From Dyadobacter crusticola DSM 16708 (GTDB lineage Bacteria > Bacteroidota > Bacteroidia > Cytophagales > Spirosomataceae): a stretch of 64,000 nt of DNA. The stretch spans positions 1 through 64,000 of the forward strand of contig NZ_JNJB01000001.1 of assembly GCF_000701505.1 (NCBI RefSeq), read 5' to 3'. Position numbers and translations under genes: made by a program. The notes beneath the pieces are model-generated. The model made no database searches and had not been told where the DNA came from. It saw only the letters and a list, made by a program, of their open reading frames with translations. Positions 52,605 to 59,763 of this stretch are shown here, in pieces (within the stretch, counting starts at the first letter, position 1; each line of letters starts with the position of its first letter).

Positions 52605-52958
52605 TTATTCGGTGGCCAGATTTTTAGGAGCGAGTAATAGTCGAACTGCGTCTATAAAACGTTCAAGATCATTGGTTTTATTACGGGCAGCCTCATTTCC
52701 TGGACTGGTAAGTGAATAATATTTTCTAAGCCGGCCATCCACCTCCACAGACTCTGTGATGAGAAATCCCTCCTGTTCCAGCTTGTGCAACACCGGATAA
52801 AGCGCTCCGAACGTCAGCGCGATCGCGCCGCCTGTTCTTTCCTTTACTTCCTGCGTAATTTCATATCCGTACATCCTGTCGTGCTCGGCTAACAAATTCA
52901 ACACGATGGTTTTTAAAGTGCCCCGGACATATTCGTTACTTGTTGTGTTGTTATCCAT
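52605..52958 (-). CDS. PadR-family transcriptional regulator
   Basis: A 117-residue PadR protein with the winged helix YGYEITQEVKERTGGAIALTFGALYPVLHKLEQEGFLITESVEVDGRLRKYYSLTSPGNEAAR (key parts only at about residues 24-85) and a helical C-terminus for dimerisation. PadR regulators are often encoded with a membrane target gene that they control; here it is the TonB-fusion gene after 37 bases. A site in its own upstream region (52959-53054) was not resolved. A separate Lrp-type gene follows upstream on the same strand. Confidence 0.92.
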   Translation of the reverse strand: MDNNTTSNEYVRGTLKTIVLNLLAEHDRMYGYEITQEVKERTGGAIALTFGALYPVLHKLEQEGFLITESVEVDGRLRKYYSLTSPGNEAARNKTNDLERFIDAVRLLLAPKNLATE

Positions 52959-53054
52959 GAGTTAAAATTTGATTAAGCGAATATATATAAGTTTTTTATA
53001 TATACAATACAAATGTAGGATAAATGTTTTCCGAAGTCAATACCTGGGGAACAT

Positions 53055-53525
53055 TTAGCTTTCTGTAAGGGGAATGGACCGGTTAATGCGCTCTTCAAGT
53101 GAAATAAATGTCTCCGTTCGCTGGATACCGTTCACTTTCTGAATCTTGTCGTGCAGAATTTCGCGCAAGTGGCCGGTATCTCGGCAAACGATCTTTAAAA
53201 AAATGCTGTATATGCCTGTTGTATAATGGATGTTCACTACTTCCGGAATATTTTCCAGTTCAGTGGCAACTTGTTCGTACAGTGAACTTTTATCAAGATA
53301 AATTCCGAGAAAAGCGCTGATATCCCAGCCCAGCTTTGCCGGGTCGATCACGAGTTGTGATCCTTTAACGATACCCATTTGTTCCAGCTTTTTCATCCGG
53401 ACGTGGACGGTACCGCCAGATACAAAAACCCGCTTACCGATCTCCGTGTACGGCAACGCAGCATTTTCAATCAAAAGGGATAAAATACGAAGATCGGTAC
53501 TGTCAATATCTGAATACTTCTGCAT
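53055..53525 (-). CDS. Lrp/AsnC-family regulator
   Basis: A 156-residue Lrp/AsnC protein. The N-terminal helix-turn-helix is IDSTDLRILSLLIENAALPYTEIGKRVFVSGGTVHVRMKKLEQMGIV in outline (about residues 7-53), and the C-terminal ligand-binding RAM domain has GIYLDKSSLYEQVATELENIPEVVNIHYTTGIYSIFLKIV. It binds DNA as an octamer or dimer and may respond to amino acids. It is divergent from the tRNA-like RNA and SusC region. Target genes cannot be named. Confidence 0.92.
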   Translation of the reverse strand: MQKYSDIDSTDLRILSLLIENAALPYTEIGKRVFVSGGTVHVRMKKLEQMGIVKGSQLVIDPAKLGWDISAFLGIYLDKSSLYEQVATELENIPEVVNIHYTTGIYSIFLKIVCRDTGHLREILHDKIQKVNGIQRTETFISLEERINRSIPLTES

Positions 53526-53633
53526 TTCTATCTGAATGTTTGAATTTTTCGCAATACAAGGACCTAATTTATGAGATTATTGTAAATTTTGACAATTTTT
53601 AATGAAAATATTTTATATTAAATCTGGAAGCTA

Positions 53634-53641
53634 TAATTTTG
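53634..53641 (+). promoter_or_regulatory. Promoter element of the tRNA-like RNA
   Basis: An exact TAnnTTTG element (TAATTTTG). Transcription would start near 53648-53650, 46-48 bases before the tRNA-like domain. The -33 element is TTT rather than TTG. Confidence 0.55.
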
Positions 53642-53695
53642 CAAAACCAAACGGGAATGGAACTTTAAAATTTCAGGAATGTTTGAAGATCACAT

Positions 53696-53856
53696 TGTAG
53701 GGTGATGAAATTGGCAGCCATGCCCTCCTGTCTCGGGGGTGGTGAATAAGGGATAAACGCGGCATAATGCCGACGCAAGTCGACTGGGGTGGACCACCAA
53801 CAGTATTTGTACCGTAGCTAACCGCACCGTGGGTGGTTCGAATCCCCCTCCTACAG
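53696..53856 (+). ncRNA. tRNA-like non-coding RNA with a 92-nt insertion
   Basis: The outer parts fold as a tRNA: acceptor TGTAGGG (53696-53702) with TCCTACA (53849-53855), discriminator G; U8 and G9 in place; a 3-bp D-arm ATG/CAT with loop AAATTGGCAGC; anticodon stem CCCTC/GGGGG with loop CTGTCTC (anticodon GTC in position 34-36, Asp-like); T-stem GGTGG/CCCCC with one mismatch and T-loop TTCGAAT. Between anticodon arm and T-arm 92 nt (53740-53831) replace the variable loop, with GGTG/CACC (53741-53744 with 53825-53828) closing it and inner hairpins CGGCA-TAA-TGCCG and CGAC-GCAA-GTCG (the latter a GNRA loop). A terminator at 53932-53965 may end the transcript. I know no family that matches. 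Confidence 0.6.
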
Positions 53857-53931
53857 CAAAAAAAACTTGACAAGCGAATTTTTTCGTATTAGTTTTATTT
53901 GGTTTTTAGTTTGTTGATGAAGTGTAATTTG

Positions 53932-53965
53932 ACACGCGGGTTCATTTTGAAACCTGCGTGTTTTC
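53932..53965 (+). terminator. Intrinsic terminator after the tRNA-like RNA
   Basis: An 11-bp stem (ACACGCGGGTT at 53932-53942 with AACCTGCGTGT at 53951-53961, one G.U) is followed by TTTTCATTTT. Confidence 0.75.
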
Positions 53966-54457
53966 ATTTTAGGCCAAATCAGTTTCAAATCGGCCTTTTC
54001 TACACCTTTTAAGCTTCACCTCAAACCTCCGCAGCGCTTAGCAGCCAATCCGCTTTTCTCCCCATTTCTTTCAGGTTGACTTCCTCAGATCAGCTTTACA
54101 AGAAAAATTGTGCCGCGCCGGGCATTAGTACTTAATGCCCCATTCAAATACTTCCTTTTCCCCCGCAACTAAGATTAAGCAAGAAAAAACTAAAAATTTT
54201 CATGTAACCGTGGGTACTTTTTGTAGAGTTAATACTCATCGTTTACAAACTCAGGTCCAATTCACTGATGCTACTAAGCATTGTCTCCTGCCAAACCACT
54301 TGCCTATGAAATAAACACATCGACAAATAAAAAAACGGTGATGCTGGTAACATCACCGTCAGAATTGCATACTCGGATATTTCCGGTCTGGTAAACCGGC
54401 CCGAGCTGCACAAGGAATTACTCACTGTGAAACAAGCTCAATCCTTTAATCAAAAGT
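53966..54457. other. Non-coding region before susC
   Basis: No convincing gene. It holds the susC control region and a strong minus-strand terminator hairpin at 54327-54359. A possible promoter element could not be fixed. Confidence 0.4.
54327..54359 (-). terminator. Minus-strand terminator without an upstream gene
   Basis: On the minus strand a perfect 9-bp stem (ACGGTGATG with CATCACCGT) is followed by seven T, but no minus-strand gene lies to its right, where susC runs in the opposite direction. Confidence 0.65.
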
Positions 54458-57439
54458 ATGAAAAAACTGCGACTGCTGAGTCTGCCTGGCTTGCTGCCGG
54501 GTATAACTCCCGCTTTGTGCCTGATTATATTTCTTACAGGTACAGTTAACGCCCGCTCCAAACCATTTCCATTTAATAAAAATCCCGATCTAACCATCCT
54601 TGCTGACACAATCAACATCAAAGGTCAGGTATTCGATGGGAGTGAGCCGCCGATTGCATTGCCTGGCGTAACTGTCCAGGTTAAAAAGATGGATCGTGGC
54701 GTAACAACTGATCCCAACGGGAATTTTGAAATACAAGCCAACATTGGCGATACACTTGTTTTCACATTCGTTGGCCTCGACCCGAAAGAGCTCCCTGTTT
54801 TGAGCTCAAAGAACATGGTCGTTTCACTAAAAGAAAAGAACACTGCCCTGAATGAAGTGGTAGTCACGGGATATTCGGAACAAAAAGCCCGTAACCTGGC
54901 CAATGCGATCGGAAAGCTTGACGTGAAGGCAGCGGTTGCGAATAAACCGATCACCCAACTCTCTCAGGCTTTACAAGGCGGCGTAACCGGACTTACCGTG
55001 TTGCAGGGAAGCGGAATGGCTGGTGAGGACCGTTCTAATATTTTGATCCGGGGAATCTCGACAATCGGTAACTCCTCCCCTCTTGTACTGGTCGACGGTG
55101 TTCCATTTGATATTAATTCCGTCGATCCAACGACCGTTGAGAGCATTACCGTACTGAAAGATGCAGCTGCCGCTTCCATTTACGGTGCCCGGGCGGCAAA
55201 CGGAGTTATTCTGGTGACAACCAAAAGAGGGATTCCCGGCAAGCTCTCGGTTACGTACGACGGTTACGGCGGCGTACAGAATGCCACTTACCTGCCCAAA
55301 TTCGTGGATGCACCCAAGTATATGGAAATGGTGAATGAAGCTTACGCGAACATCGGCGGGCTCGAACCGTATAGCCGCGAAACCATTCAAAAAACCAGAG
55401 AGGGCAACGATCCCATCGCTTATCCCAATACAAACTGGTCGGAATTAATGCTGAACAAAAATCCGATCATCCAGAGTCACTCCGTAAGTATCTCGGGCGG
55501 AAATGAGCTGGCCCGCTTTGCAGTGAGCGGCAACTATTTGTATCAGGACGGTTTGACGCCGAAGCGTGACTATGAAAGATTTTCTTTCCGGGCAAATACG
55601 GGCGTAACGCTCACCAAAAATGTATCTATGTTACTGGACCTTGTAGCGAACCGCGGCAGGAACAGGTCCGAGCTGGTCCGCTTTGGAAATTCACTGCACT
55701 TAGTCTATTCAACTCCACCCAACATTGTACCGAAGTATCCGGTTAAAGATAATGGTTATCAGGCTTACGGGAATTTCGGAGAAATGATGAACCCGATGGC
55801 TGAACTGGAACGAGGCGGCTACGCGCAGAACAAATCCGACCAGATCAATATCAATTTTCAGCCTACCTGGCAAATTACCCCTGAATTGAAAATCCGTGGT
55901 CAGTACCTCTACCGCATTAATTCCAATGGATACCTAGATAACCGGAACTCTTACAACTTTTTAGATTACTATACCGGAAACCTGGTGTTTACTTATGGTA
56001 ATTCAAAAGGCTCCACTGTTGGAAGAAGCACCTATAATTACCTCGCCTCCAACCTTGAATTTTCTCAAACCTATGGAAAGCACTTCGTTTATGCGATAGC
56101 CGGTTTGTCGAGGGAAGCTGACAATCCTTCCAACTTTGATCAAATGACCCTCGCGTCCTATTTCGTTAAGTTCAATTATGTATTTGACAACAGATTCCTG
56201 CTTGAAAGTACAGTACGCGCGGACGGATCTTCAAAGTTTGGCCCAAACAGGAAATGGGGCACTTTCCCCTCTGTTGCAGTGGGATGGAATATTCATAACG
56301 AAAGCTTTCTGAAAGACATTGATTTTCTGACCAGCTTCAAGCTGCGCGCGTCCTATGGATTAATGGGAAATAACGGGAATGTGGAACGCTACCGATACCA
56401 GAGCCTGATTGACGGAGGTAACGGCGTGGAGACCACCATCGGAAATCCGGAAATTACCTGGGAAACGGTTAAAATGCTTGATATAGGAACAGATATCCGC
56501 CTGTTTGACAATCTTGGCATTACCATTGACTGGTTTAGTAAAACCACGGACGATATCCTTCTTTCGCCGCCGCTGTCACTTTCATCGGGCGTCAATTCAC
56601 TTCCGGTCAATTCAGGTTCGGTTTCCAACAAAGGCTGGGAGTTTATGGTCAACTATTCCAAGTCGCTGGGAAAAGATTTTGAAATCAGCGGGAGCGCGGG
56701 TTTTTCCTACTACAATAACAAGATTCAGTCACTGCGGGGCGGTCCATATGTGAGTTCAAGCGGATTGGAAATCAATGCGGTTGGCAAGCCGATTAACAGC
56801 TATTATCTGCACAAAACGGATGGACTGCTAACGCAGGCTGACATTGAATCCGGTGTACCACTTTTGGCTGGCCAGCAGATCGGCGATATCAAATACCTGG
56901 ATATTAATGAAGACGGAAATATAGACAAGGAAGACAAGCTGATCATGGGCAACCCGAATCCGCAAGGAAGTTACTTTGCCAATTTGAACTTCGCCTTCAA
57001 ACGATTTAGTCTTGAAACACAGCTGAATGGTTTTACAAAAAGCCTTGCTTACTACACAGGCAGGTACCAGACCGTACTGAATGTAACTTCAAATTTCGAC
57101 GGAGGCACCCCGATGCAGTATCAGACTGATTACTGGACACCCGAAAACCCCGGCGCAATGTTCCCAAGATTGTCGCCGGCGCCCGGAAACAATGCACTTC
57201 CCTCTGATTACTGGCTTACCAATGCAGCGTTTTTGAGGATTAAATACATTCAGCTCGGCTACAATTTCGATCCTGAACTGATTAAGAAAATTAAGCTGAC
57301 TAACCTGCGGGTTTTCGTGAATGCGCAAAACGCAATAACGCTTAGCAAGATGAAATACTTTGATCCTGAAACCCGGGGAAGTGAAGCTAACTACCCGCTA
57401 ATGAAAGTGTTTACAGTTGGTTTGAATGTAAAATTCTAG
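54458..57439 (+). CDS. SusC/RagA-type TonB-linked outer membrane transporter
   Basis: A 993-residue SusC-family protein with a signal peptide (about 1-32), a carboxypeptidase-D-like N-terminal domain (about 50-125), the SusC signature ALNEVVVTGYSEQKARNLANA (about 128-150), a plug domain (ALQGGVTGLTVLQGSGMAGED, SPLVLVDGVPFD, AAASIYGARAANGVILVTTK) and a 22-strand barrel. No STN domain is present, so it does not signal to an anti-sigma factor directly. Together with the SusD partner 11 bases downstream it imports a glycan or peptide. No glycosidase, sulfatase or regulator is adjacent, so the substrate cannot be inferred. Confidence 0.95.
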   Translation: MKKLRLLSLPGLLPGITPALCLIIFLTGTVNARSKPFPFNKNPDLTILADTINIKGQVFDGSEPPIALPGVTVQVKKMDRGVTTDPNGNFEIQANIGDTLVFTFVGLDPKELPVLSSKNMVVSLKEKNTALNEVVVTGYSEQKARNLANAIGKLDVKAAVANKPITQLSQALQGGVTGLTVLQGSGMAGEDRSNILIRGISTIGNSSPLVLVDGVPFDINSVDPTTVESITVLKDAAAASIYGARAANGVILVTTKRGIPGKLSVTYDGYGGVQNATYLPKFVDAPKYMEMVNEAYANIGGLEPYSRETIQKTREGNDPIAYPNTNWSELMLNKNPIIQSHSVSISGGNELARFAVSGNYLYQDGLTPKRDYERFSFRANTGVTLTKNVSMLLDLVANRGRNRSELVRFGNSLHLVYSTPPNIVPKYPVKDNGYQAYGNFGEMMNPMAELERGGYAQNKSDQININFQPTWQITPELKIRGQYLYRINSNGYLDNRNSYNFLDYYTGNLVFTYGNSKGSTVGRSTYNYLASNLEFSQTYGKHFVYAIAGLSREADNPSNFDQMTLASYFVKFNYVFDNRFLLESTVRADGSSKFGPNRKWGTFPSVAVGWNIHNESFLKDIDFLTSFKLRASYGLMGNNGNVERYRYQSLIDGGNGVETTIGNPEITWETVKMLDIGTDIRLFDNLGITIDWFSKTTDDILLSPPLSLSSGVNSLPVNSGSVSNKGWEFMVNYSKSLGKDFEISGSAGFSYYNNKIQSLRGGPYVSSSGLEINAVGKPINSYYLHKTDGLLTQADIESGVPLLAGQQIGDIKYLDINEDGNIDKEDKLIMGNPNPQGSYFANLNFAFKRFSLETQLNGFTKSLAYYTGRYQTVLNVTSNFDGGTPMQYQTDYWTPENPGAMFPRLSPAPGNNALPSDYWLTNAAFLRIKYIQLGYNFDPELIKKIKLTNLRVFVNAQNAITLSKMKYFDPETRGSEANYPLMKVFTVGLNVKF

Positions 57440-57450
57440 ACTCCGACCTT

Positions 57451-59034
57451 ATGAAAAGATTACTAATACTTACATTGTCAGCGCTACTGCTCTCCTCCTG
57501 CGCAGAGGAATTTCTGACGAGAGACCACCCCACTGCTACCACAGACGAGAACTTCTGGAACACGGAGGGCGAAATCAACACGGCGCTTAATATCCTGTAC
57601 GATCAGGTGCCGACCGGCGGTTTCCGGTACCAGAACAACACCCGCATTACTTTCGAAGGAATGACGGACAACGCGGTCTGGTATGCCAACTTTTTTGGAG
57701 AAGTTAACATTATCGCACTTGGCAATTCCAACTCTCAAATGCGCGCAACTGAATGGGCGGCTATTCAGCCGGTTTGGCAGGAAAACTACACTGCGATCCG
57801 CAGAGCCAACCGTTTTCTTGAACATGCGGGAAAAGCGCTGATCGAGCCTAACCTCAAAAAGCGCTACTTCGCAGAAGCTCGTGCATTGCGGGCCTGGTTC
57901 CACCTGGACCTGATGCTGTATTATGGTGACATTCCTATTGTTACCACTGTTGTGCTGCCAACCGAAACTGATCTGAAGAAAAACACGCGGCAAGAGGTTG
58001 TTGATTTTGTAGTTGCAGAACTTAATGCAGCAGCGGCAGACTTACCGGCAGTTTATGCAGTGAATGACATTCGGCGGGTAAGTAAAGGAGCCTGTTACAC
58101 CATGCAGACAGTGGCTTTCCTCAACAATCACCAGTATGCGGAAGCTGCCAGTGCAGCAAAGCAGGTGATCGACTTGAACCTGTATAAGCTGCATCCCAGC
58201 TATGCCTCGCTCTTCAATTATGAAGGCCAGGTGAATGAAGAGCGCATTTTCATCCGGCAATCGGGAAATGATGATACTTTTTACAGGAGCGCGCCAGGCT
58301 ATCTGGGAGGAAATGCATGCCTGAACCCAACTGGTTCGCTGGTTAACACTTACGAAACAAAGCAGGGAAAAACGCTTGATGAATTATCTCCCGACAGCGC
58401 GGCGATCTATAAGCTAAACCCGAACTTCCATTCCAACCGAGACCCCAGAATGGAGCTAACCATTGCATACCCGGGCTCTACCTTTTATGGTGATTTGAAT
58501 CCGTGGTACGATTCTCCTAATAATCCAAACAGATTAGCGGCCAATTATTCTTCCAAAACAGGTTTTTGGCTACGGAAATATGTTGACCTGGCCGATAAAG
58601 GCCGGGGCCGCGGATCGCTGGACTATATGGTTTACCGCTACGGAGACTTGCTTTTAATGTACGTAGAGGCGCTGGTAGAGAGTGGACAATGGAACCATCC
58701 TGATGTTTTGAAGTATCTGAATGCAATTCGTAACCGGTCAAAAATGCCGAATGTAGATGCCAAGATATACAACAGCGAAGCTAAAATGAGGGAGTTATAC
58801 CGGCGTGAACGACGTGTCGAAATGGCATTTGAAGGAAGCCGGCTGTTTGATATTCGCAGGTGGAAGATCGGAGAAAAGGTAATGAATGGAGTTGTAGAAG
58901 GCGCCATTGACCCGAGAACCAAGAAGCCGGTCAATGTAGAAACCCGGACTTTCAAGGCCAAAGATTACCTCTGGCCAATTCCTGCCAGAGAAATGGAGGG
59001 TAACCCAAGTATGGAACAAAATCCGGGTTTCTAA
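57451..59034 (+). CDS. SusD/RagB-type nutrient-binding lipoprotein
   Basis: A 527-residue SusD-family lipoprotein with signal ending LLSSCAEEF (Cys17). The N-terminal half has TPR-like helices (ENYTAIRRANRFLEHAG, KRYFAEARALRAWFHLDLMLYYGDIPIVT) and the C-terminal SusD/RagB part has YMVYRYGDLLLMYVEALVESG, VEMAFEGSRLFDIRRWKIGEK and YLWPIPAREMEGNPSMEQNPGF. It caps the SusC pore and captures ligand. It lies 11 bases after susC and ends before the tRNA-Asp array, with nothing else in the operon. Confidence 0.95.
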   Translation: MKRLLILTLSALLLSSCAEEFLTRDHPTATTDENFWNTEGEINTALNILYDQVPTGGFRYQNNTRITFEGMTDNAVWYANFFGEVNIIALGNSNSQMRATEWAAIQPVWQENYTAIRRANRFLEHAGKALIEPNLKKRYFAEARALRAWFHLDLMLYYGDIPIVTTVVLPTETDLKKNTRQEVVDFVVAELNAAAADLPAVYAVNDIRRVSKGACYTMQTVAFLNNHQYAEAASAAKQVIDLNLYKLHPSYASLFNYEGQVNEERIFIRQSGNDDTFYRSAPGYLGGNACLNPTGSLVNTYETKQGKTLDELSPDSAAIYKLNPNFHSNRDPRMELTIAYPGSTFYGDLNPWYDSPNNPNRLAANYSSKTGFWLRKYVDLADKGRGRGSLDYMVYRYGDLLLMYVEALVESGQWNHPDVLKYLNAIRNRSKMPNVDAKIYNSEAKMRELYRRERRVEMAFEGSRLFDIRRWKIGEKVMNGVVEGAIDPRTKKPVNVETRTFKAKDYLWPIPAREMEGNPSMEQNPGF

Positions 59035-59097
59035 CGCTTTCTCCGATAAATTCGATCAGCAAGCAGGCTTCATCCAAGCCCGTTTGTTGATGTATAA

Positions 59098-59141
59098 AAA
59101 TGAAAAAAGCTCAGATTTCTCTGAGCTTTTTTGCGGTCTGG
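59098..59141 (+). repeat. 44-bp direct repeat, copy 1 (terminator plus tRNA 3' end)
   Basis: Contains the terminator stem AAAAAAGCTCAG / CTGAGCTTTTTT (59103-59132) and the start of a tRNA-Asp 3' end. It is repeated at about 59263-59306, so the unit terminator plus tRNA end was duplicated. Confidence 0.85.
59103..59132. terminator. Terminator near susD and the tRNA-Asp array, copy 1
   Basis: 12-bp perfect stem with a 6-base loop; A and T runs on both sides allow termination on either strand. Confidence 0.85.
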
Positions 59142-59232
59142 GGGTACGGCCACCCGGCGGGACTCGAACCGGGCTGCGGAAGTCCGCAAGCCTGCGCGGC
59201 CCGCCCCATGTGTGACAGCCTGACAACATGGG
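59134..59232 (-). pseudogene. tRNA-Asp-related remnant with the 14-base insertion
   Basis: Read on the minus strand it has the tRNA-Asp 3' part (TTCGAGTCCCG and CCAGACCGC) and the anticodon region GCTGTCACACATGGGG. It lacks the D-arm and 5' acceptor. It carries the 14-base insertion GGGCTGCGGAAGTC also seen in the last copy, and extra G/C-rich sequence. It is most likely a decayed or rearranged copy. Confidence 0.6.
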
Positions 59233-59262
59233 AAAAAATAATGGTAGTAATTGGATTACCTC

Positions 59263-59306
59263 AAATGAAAAAAGCTCAGATTTCTCTGAGCTTTTTTGCG
59301 GTCTGG
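59263..59306 (+). repeat. 44-bp direct repeat, copy 2
   Basis: Same sequence as 59098-59141, offset by 165 bases, covering the terminator and the tRNA-Asp 3' end of the next copy. Confidence 0.85.
59268..59297 (-). terminator. Terminator of the tRNA-Asp array, copy 2
   Basis: Second copy of the stem AAAAAAGCTCAG / CTGAGCTTTTTT; it terminates the minus-strand tRNA-Asp transcripts. Confidence 0.85.
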
Positions 59307-59372
59307 ACGGGACTCGAACCCGCGACCCCATGCGTGACAGGCATGTATTCTAACCAACTGAACTACCAAACC
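59299..59372 (-). tRNA. tRNA-Asp(GTC), intact copy 1
   Basis: A 74-nt cloverleaf on the minus strand: acceptor GGTTTGG with CCAGACC, discriminator G; D-arm GTTCAGTTGGTTAGAAT; anticodon stem CATGC/GCATG with loop CTGTCAC (GTC); T-arm GCGGGTTCGAGTCCCGT. CCA not encoded. Identical to the next copy. Confidence 0.96.
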
Positions 59373-59401
59373 AATACTTAAAGAACTTCAAAACTTTCTG
59401 G

Positions 59402-59475
59402 CGGTCTGGACGGGACTCGAACCCGCGACCCCATGCGTGACAGGCATGTATTCTAACCAACTGAACTACCAAACC
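59402..59475 (-). tRNA. tRNA-Asp(GTC), intact copy 2
   Basis: Same 74-nt sequence as the copy at 59299-59372; the spacer between them is 29 bases. Confidence 0.96.
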
Positions 59476-59501
59476 AGAATATTACAAACTTTCAAAATTG
59501 C

Positions 59502-59603
59502 CGGGCTGGACGGGACTCGAACCGGGCTGCGGAAGTCCGCGACCCCATGCGTTCCACCTAACGTAGGCCGAGCATGTATTCTAACCAACTGAACTACCAA
59601 ACC
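59502..59603 (-). pseudogene. Altered tRNA-Asp copy with two insertions
   Basis: 102 bases with the tRNA-Asp ends and D-arm intact but two changes. The 7-nt anticodon loop is replaced by 21 nt that can form its own hairpin (CCTA/TAGG), so no anticodon is present. Between anticodon arm and T-arm a 14-base insertion (GGGCTGCGGAAGTC on the plus strand) is the same as in the remnant at 59134-59232. One acceptor pair is lost (3-70). It is the first gene of the array in transcription order and lies beside the intact copies. It is unlikely to work as a tRNA. Confidence 0.75.
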
Positions 59604-59763
59604 AGGCTATTTTCCAGTGCTTTTCTGAAAAACGTGGTGCAAAACTAGTATTATTATTATTGATTACAATAGCTGAGACACCAATTTAGTTATTTTATTT
59701 GTGAAAGAATAATCTTCAACAAAGGAAGATTCTGAGAATGAAATAGTTGTATTCAGAGCCAAA

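Noticed and set aside
53696..53856. Group I intron or tmRNA in the tRNA-like RNA
   Set aside because: No group I core elements, the anticodon stem is not split, and the 5' and 3' ends do not match tmRNA consensus ends; the insertion is also shorter than known introns.
53673..53873. 66-codon frame on the minus strand across the tRNA-like RNA
   Set aside because: It is the antisense of a structured RNA; Cys/Arg-rich composition is typical of reading tRNA-like sequence.
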